DNA of 64,000 nucleotides from NCBI RefSeq assembly GCF_000443995.1, contig NZ_AUMC01000010.1:558001-622000 (forward strand). The letters are read 5' to 3'. The position numbers were made by a program, and so were the translations under genes. Under the pieces are notes generated by a model, which was not told the DNA's origin, searched no databases, and saw nothing but the letters and a program-made list of their open reading frames with translations. The stretch comes from Bacteriovorax sp. BAL6_X. Its GTDB lineage: Bacteria > Bdellovibrionota > Bacteriovoracia > Bacteriovoracales > Bacteriovoracaceae. The first letter of the stretch is position 1, and each line of letters starts with the position of its first letter. Of this stretch, positions 25,868 through 33,852 are shown in pieces.

Positions 25868-25884
25868 ATGTATTTTAGATATAT
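25868..25884. promoter_or_regulatory. Putative NsrR operator
   Basis: ATGTATTTTAGATATAT matches at 16 of 17 bases the Bacillus subtilis NsrR consensus as I recall it (ATRTATYTTAAATATAT). It lies 15 bases upstream of the truncated haemoglobin ATG and between that gene and nsrR, so it could control both. Confidence 0.7.
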
Positions 25885-25898
25885 ATTAAGGGAGTAGC

Positions 25899-26264
25899 AT
25901 GTCAAAATTATTTGAAAAAATTGGTGGTAGAGATGCTGTTAATGCAGCAGTTGATGTTTTCTATAATAGAGTTTTAGCAGATACACGTATTAAGCACTTC
26001 TTTGAAGGAATTGATATGGCCGCTCAAAGAAGAAAGCAGATCATGTTTCTAACATATGCTTTTGGTGGACCAAATACATATGACGGAAAAGGGATGAGAG
26101 AAGCACACGAGGCACTGGTTGCTCAAGGACTAAGTGATGAGCATTTTGATGCCGTTGTTGAAAATCTTGGTGCTACTTTACAAGAATTGGGTGTGGCAGA
26201 TGAACTAATACAAGAAGCAGCAGCAATTGCTGAGTCGACTAGGCTTGATGTACTTCTTAAATAG
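25899..26264 (+). CDS. glbN: Group 1 truncated haemoglobin (TrHbN-like)
   Basis: A 121-residue truncated haemoglobin. The family start LFEKIGGRDAVNAAVDVFY and the EF-loop region FLTYAFGGPNTYDGKGMREAHEAL are clear; H70 in REAH is the proximal haem ligand. Group 1 proteins bind O2 and can convert NO to nitrate. AAGGGAG precedes the ATG. It sits in an operon with NnrS, divergent from an NsrR-like repressor, which supports an NO-detoxification role. The gene name is by family. Confidence 0.92.
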   Translation: MSKLFEKIGGRDAVNAAVDVFYNRVLADTRIKHFFEGIDMAAQRRKQIMFLTYAFGGPNTYDGKGMREAHEALVAQGLSDEHFDAVVENLGATLQELGVADELIQEAAAIAESTRLDVLLK

Positions 26265-26275
26265 GTAGAGAGCAG

Positions 26276-27436
26276 ATGGGGTTACAGGCACTTTTTTCAA
26301 TAGGATTTAGGCCATTCTTTATCATGGCCGGATTAATTGCGGCACTTAATCCCATTATTTGGGTTCTTACTTACATGGGACACTTTGAGGTTCCTGTTAT
26401 TAACTTAAGTTCTCTCTTTTGGCATTCTCACGAAATGCTCTTTGGGTTCACTGGTGCTTTAATTGCTGGGTTTCTTCTTACTGCTAGTGCTAATTGGACG
26501 GGGTCAAAACCATATCAAGGAAGACCACTCGTTATATTAGTTATATTGTGGCTCATTGAGCGCTTGTCATATTTCTTTCCTCTACCTGAAGTAGTATTGC
26601 TAATTTCTTTAAATCTTTTCTTTCCAGCAGTTCTGTTGATGCTTTTTAAAAAGTTGCAAAATTTTCCAAAACAAAAATATGTTTTTATTCCAATGTTATT
26701 TGGTTTCACAATCTCTAGTTTTTTACATACTTGGGGAAGCCTATATTCTGAAGAGGCTTTTGCTGATTATGGAAGGGATATTGCGATTGGTTTAATACGT
26801 TTCATTATTTTATTAATAGCTGGCAGAGTCATTCCATTTTTTACTAGAGCTAAAATTCCAGATGTTAAGATTGATATTCCTAATTGGCTTAATCTCTTAA
26901 GTTTGGGCTCTGTTTTACTTCTTTCTTTCTTTTGGGATTCAATGAACCCGTCAGTAGCGTATATTTCAATTCTTATAATTGCAATTACCTCGAATCTTTT
27001 TAGACAGAGCCTATGGCGTCCTCTAACAACGACAAGTATTCCTATTTTATTTATTCTTCATGTTGGAATTGGTTTTATAAATTTAGAACTGATTTTAAGA
27101 TTGGTTGGAGTTTTCTATGTTCGTGTTAATCAGACAAATGCAGCACTACATATGTTATTGGCAGGAGGACTCGCCGTTGTTGCTATTGGAATAATGACTC
27201 GTGTATCTCTGGGGCATACAGGTCGAAATATTATTGCGGATTCATGGACAAAGGTTTCTTATCTATTCATTATAGCTGGTGCGCTAGTTCGTTCTATAAC
27301 TCCTATGATTGCATCACAATACTACTTAGTTAGTTTGTATTTTGCAGTGGCATTGTGGTGTTCTGGCTTTTTTATCTTTGTTTTGAAGTACTTTGTTATT
27401 TTAACTTCAAAGAGACCCGATGCTAAAGAGTATTAA
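26276..27436 (+). CDS. nnrS: NnrS family haem/copper membrane protein
   Basis: A 386-residue protein with about 12 membrane segments. FSIGFRPFFIMAGL, WHSHEMLFGFTGALIAGFLLTA and GRVIPFFTRAKIP are hallmark NnrS segments. The conserved His and Met residues are thought to bind haem and copper. NnrS protects cells from NO, perhaps by limiting metal-dinitrosyl damage. It starts 12 bases after the haemoglobin gene in the same operon and overlaps the convergent TrkA-C protein gene by 4 bases. Confidence 0.92.
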   Translation: MGLQALFSIGFRPFFIMAGLIAALNPIIWVLTYMGHFEVPVINLSSLFWHSHEMLFGFTGALIAGFLLTASANWTGSKPYQGRPLVILVILWLIERLSYFFPLPEVVLLISLNLFFPAVLLMLFKKLQNFPKQKYVFIPMLFGFTISSFLHTWGSLYSEEAFADYGRDIAIGLIRFIILLIAGRVIPFFTRAKIPDVKIDIPNWLNLLSLGSVLLLSFFWDSMNPSVAYISILIIAITSNLFRQSLWRPLTTTSIPILFILHVGIGFINLELILRLVGVFYVRVNQTNAALHMLLAGGLAVVAIGIMTRVSLGHTGRNIIADSWTKVSYLFIIAGALVRSITPMIASQYYLVSLYFAVALWCSGFFIFVLKYFVILTSKRPDAKEY

Positions 27437-28218
27437 CTGGCTTCTCTCGTTTCAATAATCTCTTCTTCTTTCTCTTTTTCTTCTTTTTTTATTCCTGCCA
27501 ACTTTTGAATGGCCTCTTTTCTTTCATTATCACCAATGTCAGCCGTCCTGATACTTATTTCACTTAACATATCCGCTCTTCCATAAAGAATGGCCGTATC
27601 TCCAGGAGTGATGACATAGTCTTTTGAGGGAAGGCCTAGGTATTCACCATTTGCAACTTGAACTCCTAGTACGATAAGGCCTTCTCTTGGTAGAGAGAGC
27701 TCTCGAATATTCTTATTGGCAAACCAGTGTTTATCGGAAATATAGACCTCGCCAATACCAAAGCGGTCTCCTAAATGAAGTAAATTTGCGTAGTCTACAA
27801 GCTCGACATCAGAGAGTTTATTGAGATATTTTTTTAACTTTAAATTAAGCCATTTATTAAAGAATTTACTCTGAGTTACATAAATAATTATTGAAAATAA
27901 GAAGACTGCAATAGCGAATCGACTCAGGCCCTGAACTGTCGTATCAATATTTACAAATGATAAAATGGCCGTTGAGATGACGGAGATGATTCCTACATTA
28001 CTAATTGTCATAAGAAAACTTAGAACGCGTCTTCTGAGAGGGTGGTTGACAAGACTTTCTGACTCACTAGTGGTATATCCGGTTCCGGTTAGAGCTGACT
28101 TTGCTTGAAATCTTGCAACCTCATCACTTAGGCCAGTTAAAACCAGGATTTTTGTTGCTACTTTCACGACGGTAATAGATGTAAATAGTATGATTGTTAA
28201 CGTTAGTAGGGCCAGCAT
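27433..28218 (-). CDS. Membrane protein with TrkA C-terminal (RCK_C) domain
   Basis: A 261-residue protein. Three membrane segments lie in residues 1-120, with SDEVARFQAKSALTGTGYTTSESE between the first two. An RCK_C/TrkA-C domain follows near residues 155-230 (IGEVYISDKHWFANKNIRELSLPREGLIVLGVQ... YVITPGDTAILYG). It ends in a highly charged tail (KKEEKEKEEE). Such proteins are linked to ion or transport control through ligand binding to RCK_C. No channel pore is obvious. The target is unknown. Confidence 0.8.
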   Translation of the reverse strand: MLALLTLTIILFTSITVVKVATKILVLTGLSDEVARFQAKSALTGTGYTTSESESLVNHPLRRRVLSFLMTISNVGIISVISTAILSFVNIDTTVQGLSRFAIAVFLFSIIIYVTQSKFFNKWLNLKLKKYLNKLSDVELVDYANLLHLGDRFGIGEVYISDKHWFANKNIRELSLPREGLIVLGVQVANGEYLGLPSKDYVITPGDTAILYGRADMLSEISIRTADIGDNERKEAIQKLAGIKKEEKEKEEEIIETREAS

Positions 28219-28297
28219 GATAAACTCCGCTTTCCATTATAGAGAAAAAACAGCTAAACTTATCTATAAATGAACTTAAATATACTTAAGGAAGTCT

Positions 28298-28756
28298 ATG
28301 AATCATCTCAAACTAAAATCGATAATACTTTGTTTGATTACATTTTCATCTTGGGCAAGTTGTCCAGATCTTGCAGGTACTTGGAAAGGAATGTGTGATC
28401 GCGATGGCATTATTAAGATGGAACAATTGCATGTTCGACAAGAAAGTTGTGAGCATATCAACTTCTATGGAATGGATTATAGAATTGGTAAGCCTTATAG
28501 TGAGCAGTATGAAAATAAATTTGAAAAGACATTTAATGTTCATAATCTCTATTGGGGGGCCGGTAAGCAAAGCCTCTATTTTAATGTTGATCGAGTTCAG
28601 TGGATGAAGGATCGCAATCAGACTTCTAACGCTCAAGGGGTAGGAATACTTAAGGTCGAAGGTGACGAAATGGATTATTTACGAGTTTATAGTGGACGTA
28701 GTCGAGATGGACATTATTTTAAAAAGTCGAGAAAGTGTAGTTTTACTCGTATTTAA
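28298..28756 (+). CDS. Secreted hypothetical protein
   Basis: A 152-residue protein with a strong ribosome site (AAGGAAG) and signal peptide (MNHLKLKSIILCLITFSSWAS). The mature part begins CPDLAGTWKGMC, a LAGTWxG start often seen in small lipocalin-like or META-type beta-barrel proteins, and has four Cys (CPDL, GMCDR, ESCEH, RKCSF) that may pair. A ligand-binding barrel is a reasonable guess, not proven. It is 17 bases upstream of the next gene and probably co-transcribed with it. Confidence 0.6.
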   Translation: MNHLKLKSIILCLITFSSWASCPDLAGTWKGMCDRDGIIKMEQLHVRQESCEHINFYGMDYRIGKPYSEQYENKFEKTFNVHNLYWGAGKQSLYFNVDRVQWMKDRNQTSNAQGVGILKVEGDEMDYLRVYSGRSRDGHYFKKSRKCSFTRI

Positions 28757-28773
28757 AAGTGGTGAGAAGAAAT

Positions 28774-29604
28774 ATGAATATTAAAGACCTTTTAAATATT
28801 GGAAATGAAATCGAAGCTCTAAAGCCTGGAGTAGATGAATTTTCAAAGATATGTACTGACTTTCTCATCAAGTCAAAATTTAATTTTGAACTTGAAGAGA
28901 TAGAGTCGTTCATCGCAAACTGGAGTTTAGAGCATGAGACTCTTCCGGAGCAAGTCAATGTTTACAATGGCTTCGGACAGCCACCTGTAACTCTATTTAA
29001 TAATGGACAATTTGTCGTAGACCTCTATTTTTGGCAGACTTTAGACACTTCTATTCACTCACATTCATTCTGTGGCGCTTTTCAAGTTGTAGCAGGAGAG
29101 TCAAGACATGAAGTGTTTAAGGTTCATAAGAAAGAAGAATTCTTCCCTGATATTTACACAAGTGAAATTGAATGTATTTTAGATGAAACTCTTGTTAAGG
29201 GTGATATTCGTGAAATAAAAAGGGGACTGGAGTTTTCTCATCGCGTGCTTCATGAACAAAACCCTACTGTGACTCTTTGTATACGCACTGTAAATGATAA
29301 GGGCCCACAGTGGCATCATTTTGATAATGGGCTTAGTATACAAAAACGATCTCCAGAAGCTTGTGATATAAAACGATTATCAATTTATGACTATCTATTA
29401 ACACGTCAACCGCAGCAAGGCTTAGTATACCTTGAAAAACTTATGGATTCTTTCTCTCCTAGCCTTATTATGAATCTTTATGAGCAACTCTCATATGATC
29501 AAATGGGCCTTACGGAAGAAGGTGTTGAAGTCTTTTTTGATAAGGTCGTCGAGCGATTTGGAGAAACACCATGGTTTAAGGTGTATATGGATTTTTTTAA
29601 TTAA
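28774..29604 (+). CDS. Hypothetical protein with cupin-like core
   Basis: About 276 residues from ATG 28774, chosen because GGTGAG precedes it (a GTG lies upstream at 28759). The centre has TLDTSIHSHSFCGAFQVVAGESRHEVF, an HxH followed by a downstream His, and later HRVLHEQNPTVTLC; this spacing resembles a cupin metal site as in cysteine dioxygenase-like proteins. The C-terminal third is helical. It has no signal peptide. The cupin idea is an inference from the His pattern. It is convergent with mgsA, overlapping by 8 bases. Confidence 0.6.
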   Translation: MNIKDLLNIGNEIEALKPGVDEFSKICTDFLIKSKFNFELEEIESFIANWSLEHETLPEQVNVYNGFGQPPVTLFNNGQFVVDLYFWQTLDTSIHSHSFCGAFQVVAGESRHEVFKVHKKEEFFPDIYTSEIECILDETLVKGDIREIKRGLEFSHRVLHEQNPTVTLCIRTVNDKGPQWHHFDNGLSIQKRSPEACDIKRLSIYDYLLTRQPQQGLVYLEKLMDSFSPSLIMNLYEQLSYDQMGLTEEGVEVFFDKVVERFGETPWFKVYMDFFN

Positions 29605-30037
29605 TGCCTTTTCGTGCTTGATTGTAATGATTAAGTACGGAAAGCTTGGGCTCATATTCTACGTCCATTAAAGTTGAATTAATAAAGTAGTCAGCACTTG
29701 TTTGATTACATGCCATGGGAATATTATAGAGGGTTGCTATTCTTAATAAGGCCTTAATGTCTGGATCGTGTGCCATCGACTCTAGTGGATCCCAAAAAAA
29801 GATCAACATATCAACGCTGCCTTCAACAATAGCTGTACCTATTTGAAAGTCCCCACCGATTGGACCACTTAGGTACTTATGAATATTGATTCCTAGTTTT
29901 TCCTCTAAAAGTCTTCCCGTAGTCCCTGTAGCACAAAGGTTGTAGTTGAGGAGTTTATCTTTGTGTTCCAGAGTCCATTGGATAAGGTCATTCTTTCTAC
30001 TGTCATGGGCCACAAGGGCGATAGTCTTTTTCTTCAT
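29597..30037 (-). CDS. mgsA: Methylglyoxal synthase
   Basis: A 146-residue protein matching MgsA throughout: IALVAHDSRKNDLIQW at the start, CATGTTGRLLEEKLG for phosphate binding, SGPIGGDFQIGTAI, DMLIFFWDPLESMAHDPD with the catalytic Asp, and the His/Asp pair. It converts dihydroxyacetone phosphate to methylglyoxal plus phosphate, a bypass used when phosphate is short. The length matches the family. It is convergent with the cupin-like gene. Confidence 0.95.
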   Translation of the reverse strand: MKKKTIALVAHDSRKNDLIQWTLEHKDKLLNYNLCATGTTGRLLEEKLGINIHKYLSGPIGGDFQIGTAIVEGSVDMLIFFWDPLESMAHDPDIKALLRIATLYNIPMACNQTSADYFINSTLMDVEYEPKLSVLNHYNQARKGIN

Positions 30038-30155
30038 AGTATTATTCTATTCTCACACTTTATTTAAGTAAAGTTAACTTAGTGATCATTAATAGAGTGT
30101 TTTCCGAGTTATTCCATGCTAAAAGCTCCTATTAGTTTAAAAAAGTGAGATAGAA

Positions 30156-30446
30156 GTGAAGAAGACGTTTAATTTAGTAGATGAAAAGCGCGCACCAGAG
30201 AGAGTCGCGGATAAGATAAAATTTGAAGTTAAGAAGTATATTAAAAGAGAGCGCAAGAAGGAACTTCCTGAAGATGCTGACTTTTGGGACTTTGACTGTC
30301 GCATTGGTACTTCGCAAGAGACAGCTAAAGAGGTTCATGAGAAAGAGATCAATAAGAATATCGATCTAATGGTTAGTGATAAAGCTGAATCTTTTTATCT
30401 TGAAATTTTGGCAAAACAGGCCCGCCGTACACGTCGTACAAAATAG
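30156..30446 (+). CDS. DUF6172-like small basic protein
   Basis: A 96-residue protein starting at GTG with a GAGATAG ribosome site. It reads KKTFNLVDEKRAPERVADKIKFEVKKYIKRERKKELPEDADFWDFDCRIG, a pattern I associate with the small DUF6172 family. The C-terminus is very basic (ARRTRRTK), suggesting nucleic-acid contact. The function is unknown. It sits between mgsA and an HPF-like gene and is followed by a strong hairpin. Confidence 0.65.
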   Translation: MKKTFNLVDEKRAPERVADKIKFEVKKYIKRERKKELPEDADFWDFDCRIGTSQETAKEVHEKEINKNIDLMVSDKAESFYLEILAKQARRTRRTK

Positions 30447-30459
30447 TAAGAAAATATGT

Positions 30460-30485
30460 TCCAGGAACCATTATTGGTTCCTGGA
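30460..30485. terminator. Bidirectional hairpin terminator
   Basis: TCCAGGAACCA (30460-30470) pairs perfectly with TGGTTCCTGGA (30475-30485), an 11-bp stem with a 4-base loop, between two convergent genes. The plus-strand side lacks a U-run; the minus-strand side continues ACATATTTTC, weakly T-rich. Confidence 0.65.
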
Positions 30486-30513
30486 GATGTCAGGAGTTTT
30501 GCCAAAGAGCAAT

Positions 30514-30867
30514 TTACGCGACTTGAGGTCCACGTAAGTTTCTTGCTAATCTATTGCTAAATCTGTCTCTTTTCCATTTAAGTAATTGCTCATCAATTGC
30601 TTCTTCTAAAAGTAAAAATACTTGAAGTGGTGTATGAGCAACTTTCTTAGCATGAAAATTTTTCGAAAATGATTTGATACTTAATTGACCAATGTAATTA
30701 GTTTCATGCTTTTTAAATGTTAGCTTATAATGGCTATGAATAGGGCAGCGATCCATAAGCCCATCTAATCGTGACCTTATTTTCTGGTATTGTTTGGGGC
30801 CCAATTCTATGCCGAAGTCATAAAATAGTGTTTTTGAAAAACTACATGATTTTGTTTTCTTTAACAT
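30514..30867 (-). CDS. Ribosome-hibernation-factor-like protein (putative)
   Basis: A 117-residue basic protein. The second half (YIGQLSIKSFSKNFHAKKVAHTPLQVFLLLEEAIDEQLLKWKRDRF) has the strand-helix-strand-helix layout of the HPF/S30AE fold, which binds ribosomes in stationary phase. The first half is diverged and has no clear match. I give this as a fold-level guess. Upstream lies a perfect 18-bp palindrome (31003-31020). A leading AAGGAGAC is present before the ATG (complement of 30873-30880). Confidence 0.5.
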   Translation of the reverse strand: MLKKTKSCSFSKTLFYDFGIELGPKQYQKIRSRLDGLMDRCPIHSHYKLTFKKHETNYIGQLSIKSFSKNFHAKKVAHTPLQVFLLLEEAIDEQLLKWKRDRFSNRLARNLRGPQVA

Positions 30868-31002
30868 AAAGTCTCCTTGATACGGTTAATAGTAAAAAAG
30901 ATTCTTTAGAGGTCGAAAAAATAATGATTTACCTCTCGTGTTAGAAAATGGTAGCAAAAATATTGGTGTCAATACTAGCTAGGAATTTTTTTTCTTACGG
31001 CC

Positions 31003-31020
31003 AAACTAATATATTAGTTT
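31003..31020. promoter_or_regulatory. Perfect 18-bp palindrome
   Basis: AAACTAATATATTAGTTT is a perfect palindrome in the gap between the HPF-like gene and the ArgP-like gene end. It is upstream of the HPF-like gene and downstream of the regulator gene. It is a candidate dimeric operator; the binder is unknown. Confidence 0.4.
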
Positions 31021-31057
31021 CCTGAAATATTGGGAAAGAGAACTAGTTGATGAGTGC

Positions 31058-31930
31058 TTATAATTTCTGAGCGGCCTTGATTAGCTTTTCATTAAAGATT
31101 TTAATATGTTCTCTTTGATACTCCCATTGGTGTAAATAAAGTGAAACACTAAAGTTTTTAGAAGGATTTAGTTGTACAAATTTTCTCTTTTTCATTTCTC
31201 TCTCCATATCGATAAAAGGCAGAAGTCCATAGCCGTATCCTCCAAGGATCGCTTTTTTAAAGCTTGAAACAGATGGCATGAGGTTCATCTTTGTAAGCTT
31301 ATCGACTTTAAAGTTTTCTCTTAGATAAGTGTGTTGGGCCTTATCGTACTTATCAAAGACGACGAGAGGAGCTTCTGAAAGAGTTTTCTTGTTCACACCT
31401 TCACTAAAGTACTCTTTGTAAAACTTCTTTGAACAAACTAAGGAGTAGACCATATCTCCAAGATGAGTTGATGTATGGTTAGGAAGTGGTTTCTTCTCCG
31501 AACTAATACACATATCAACTTGACCACTCTTTAAGTATTTGAGTGTATTGTCTTGGTCATCCGCTATAATTTGTAACGTTAGAACTTGTGAGACCTTATT
31601 GTCTGTTAAGACATCGTGAAAGAATAGATCGAGGCTATCTCGATTCATGGCTATTTTCAATGTTGGCTTTGCCTTTTTGATGTCATCATCTTCTAATATT
31701 TCGTTTTCTAGACTAGTTACTTTTCTAAGTAGGTTTAAGTATGACTTTCCCTTCTCAGTTGCACGATAGGGAGCCTTTCTAATCAGTAACTTTGTCCCTA
31801 GAAAGGATTCGAAATTTTGTATTCTCTGAGTTACTGCTGACTGTGAAATCCCAATGGCCTTAGAGGCAAGCTCAAAGCTTTGATATTCAATGACCGCCTG
31901 TAAGGCCCTAAGTGCATGGTAATCAATCAT
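31058..31930 (-). CDS. argP: LysR-family regulator, ArgP-like
   Basis: A 290-residue LysR-type regulator. The winged HTH (LRALQAVIEYQSFELASKAIGISQSAVTQRIQNFESFLG) resembles ArgP (IciA) closely in the first 50 residues, and the rest is a substrate-binding-like effector domain. ArgP senses lysine and arginine and activates argO. It is divergent from a LysE/ArgO-type exporter, the classic genetic arrangement for this pair. The 95-bp gap between them should hold the binding sites; AATTAAT repeats are visible near 31951-31978. Confidence 0.85.
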   Translation of the reverse strand: MIDYHALRALQAVIEYQSFELASKAIGISQSAVTQRIQNFESFLGTKLLIRKAPYRATEKGKSYLNLLRKVTSLENEILEDDDIKKAKPTLKIAMNRDSLDLFFHDVLTDNKVSQVLTLQIIADDQDNTLKYLKSGQVDMCISSEKKPLPNHTSTHLGDMVYSLVCSKKFYKEYFSEGVNKKTLSEAPLVVFDKYDKAQHTYLRENFKVDKLTKMNLMPSVSSFKKAILGGYGYGLLPFIDMEREMKKRKFVQLNPSKNFSVSLYLHQWEYQREHIKIFNEKLIKAAQKL

Positions 31931-32025
31931 TATTTACCTCTATAAGTATTTCTAATTAATAATTAAGAAGATTAATTTAACTTATATCATGTTTTGCATT
32001 AAATTACGCCTCAGGAGCAGGTTTT

Positions 32026-32661
32026 ATGGAATTTTTTACTCAAGGTTTTTTATTGCAGGCAAGTCTCATTCTAGCATTAGGTGCACAGAACCTATTTCTT
32101 ATTGATATTGGGACAAAAAAGAAGAATCATTATTTAGCGGCAGCTATTTGTTCTGTCTGTGATATGGCACTGATCCTTTTGGCCGTTCTTGGTGTCTCGG
32201 GAATGTTAGTGAAAACTGTTGAGTTTAAAGTTGGGATAGGGCTTCTAGGTGCTTCGTTCTTACTTTACTACGCAGTAATGAAACTTATTGACTCTGTAAG
32301 AGGTGTTAAGGAAGCTCAAGAGAATAAGAAATTTGCTCTTTCTCGTCGTATCGTTATTTTAACGACTTTAAGTTTTACGCTTTTAAACCCACATGTTTAT
32401 ATCGATGCCTTCTTTCTAATTGGTGGCTACTCAACTCGCTTTGATCTTGTTCAGGATCGTTTTCTATTCGGTCTAGGAGCAGGTGTCTTCTCAATTGTAT
32501 GGTTCTACTTTCTTGTTACATTCTCTTCTAAGTTCTCTCATATCTTAACAAAAGAGAAGAATCTAAGACTTTCATCACTCGCAACAGCTATTGTTCTTGG
32601 ATATCTTGCACATAAGCTTGGAAGTGAGTCAGTAACTGAGTTTATCCAATTAATGTCTTAG
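32026..32661 (+). CDS. argO: LysE/ArgO family basic amino acid exporter
   Basis: A 211-residue protein with six membrane segments. GAQNLFLIDIG near the start and LLNPHVYIDAFFLIGGYS in the middle are diagnostic for the LysE/ArgO group. It exports arginine and/or lysine, which would help an organism that digests protein to dispose of excess basic amino acids. CAGGAG precedes the ATG. Activation by the divergent ArgP-like regulator is expected. Confidence 0.92.
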   Translation: MEFFTQGFLLQASLILALGAQNLFLIDIGTKKKNHYLAAAICSVCDMALILLAVLGVSGMLVKTVEFKVGIGLLGASFLLYYAVMKLIDSVRGVKEAQENKKFALSRRIVILTTLSFTLLNPHVYIDAFFLIGGYSTRFDLVQDRFLFGLGAGVFSIVWFYFLVTFSSKFSHILTKEKNLRLSSLATAIVLGYLAHKLGSESVTEFIQLMS

Positions 32662-32794
32662 GGTGGTTTCAACTCCCTCTACTTCACTAGTAATCGCTCT
32701 TGTAAAAGCTTCTTTATTATTCTAAAACTAATTTCCGTTATTGGTCTTAAGCATTCAGCTTAGGCTTAAAATAATCATCGACCAGGAGGTAACT

Positions 32795-32848
32795 GTGACA
32801 AATTTAACTGTAAGTTTAGTTAGAGCTTCTTGGAGTTCAAGAAAATAA
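32795..32848 (+). CDS. 17-residue leader ORF upstream of GNAT gene
   Basis: GTG at 32795 with a perfect AGGAGGT site (32784-32790) opens a 17-codon ORF reading MTNLTVSLVRASWSSRK, stop at 32846-32848. The real gene at 32896 has a much weaker ribosome site. RNA after the stop can fold (AGCTT 32824-32828 with AAGCT near 32860-32864; AAGAA with TTCTT inside). A leader peptide controlling the downstream gene by ribosome position is the likely reading, but no family is recognised. Confidence 0.5.
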   Translation: MTNLTVSLVRASWSSRK

Positions 32849-32895
32849 ATTCTTCAAAAGCTATTTTATTATTTCATAATTAAAAGAGAATTTTA

Positions 32896-33828
32896 ATGAC
32901 ATTAAAACAATGTGAAGTGCGTCCTTTTGCCTTGGCCGAATTGGATACCTATAACCTCGAGGGTTTTAGGATTGGCAAAAATAGCGCTCTTAGTTCGATC
33001 GAAGAGGATCTGTTAGATGATCTTAACGATTTAAATAGTATGGAGACAAAGCTTGCTAGGCACAAGCTTTTTAAGGTTGATAAAGCAACAGTTGATGACT
33101 ATGAAGAGTCTTTGATTGACTTAGGTGATGGAAGAAAGGTCATTTGCGGTATTCGCCATTACGGGCGAGATCCAAATCTACCTTTTATAAATCTAATCCC
33201 TAATTTTTGCCTTTCTTCAAAGAGTGAAGTCTTAAGAGTCTATGAGTTAATTAAAGATCGCTTTAAGATCTTTTCACCGAAGTTTTTAAGCTTCCATAGT
33301 TCGATGCGTATGGATGTTGATTGGATTGGAGTTATTTATATGGCCACCTTAGCAGAGAGAATTCGTAAGCTTAGGCCATGGAGTGAAGAAGAGGGATTAG
33401 AACTTATTAATATTAGCAATGACTCGTACTATGATTGGTATGTGGAAGTTTACCAGCAGTTTAACCGTAAGTATCCTGAGATGGCCAAAGACGTTAAGGC
33501 CAATAGTAAGGAGCTAATGAATGAGTCATTAGATCAGAACCTTTTAAAATATGCTTACTATAAAGGGGAGCGTATAGGACTAATTGCTGCTGTTAAAAAT
33601 AAGACCCTTGGTCATGATGACTTCTACTTCAATGAAATCCTTATAATAAAGAAATTTAAAGGGATGGGGTTTGCAAAGGCCATTCAAAGAAAGTTTATTC
33701 ATGAAAATACTATGGGGCATGAACTCGTTTGGGGAACGATATTTGATATGAATAAAGCTTCTCTAAAAACGGCGATGTCTAATAATAGAATACCTATTCG
33801 ATACGAATGCTTTATTAATCTAGACTAA
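32896..33828 (+). CDS. GNAT-family N-acyltransferase with extra N-terminal domain
   Basis: A 310-residue protein. The C-terminal part (from about residue 215) has the GNAT layout: YYKGERIGLIAAVKN, FNEILIIKKFKGMGFAKAIQRKFI (the acetyl-CoA pyrophosphate-binding region, R/QxxGxG/A-like), and ASLKTAMSNNRIPIRYE. The first 200 residues are of unknown type and helical. The acyl acceptor is unknown. A 17-codon leader ORF with a strong ribosome site precedes it by 47 bases, suggesting translational or attenuation control. Confidence 0.75.
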   Translation: MTLKQCEVRPFALAELDTYNLEGFRIGKNSALSSIEEDLLDDLNDLNSMETKLARHKLFKVDKATVDDYEESLIDLGDGRKVICGIRHYGRDPNLPFINLIPNFCLSSKSEVLRVYELIKDRFKIFSPKFLSFHSSMRMDVDWIGVIYMATLAERIRKLRPWSEEEGLELINISNDSYYDWYVEVYQQFNRKYPEMAKDVKANSKELMNESLDQNLLKYAYYKGERIGLIAAVKNKTLGHDDFYFNEILIIKKFKGMGFAKAIQRKFIHENTMGHELVWGTIFDMNKASLKTAMSNNRIPIRYECFINLD

Positions 33829-33832
33829 AAAC

Positions 33833-33852
33833 TAGGGCCTTAATTGGCCCTA
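33833..33852. terminator. Bidirectional terminator between GNAT and LLM genes
   Basis: TAGGGCC (33833-33839) pairs with GGCCCTA (33846-33852) around a 6-base loop. T-rich sequence follows on both strands (TATTATTT on plus; TAGTTTTTAG on minus). It ends the convergent GNAT and LLM transcripts and overlaps the LLM stop codon. Confidence 0.75.
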
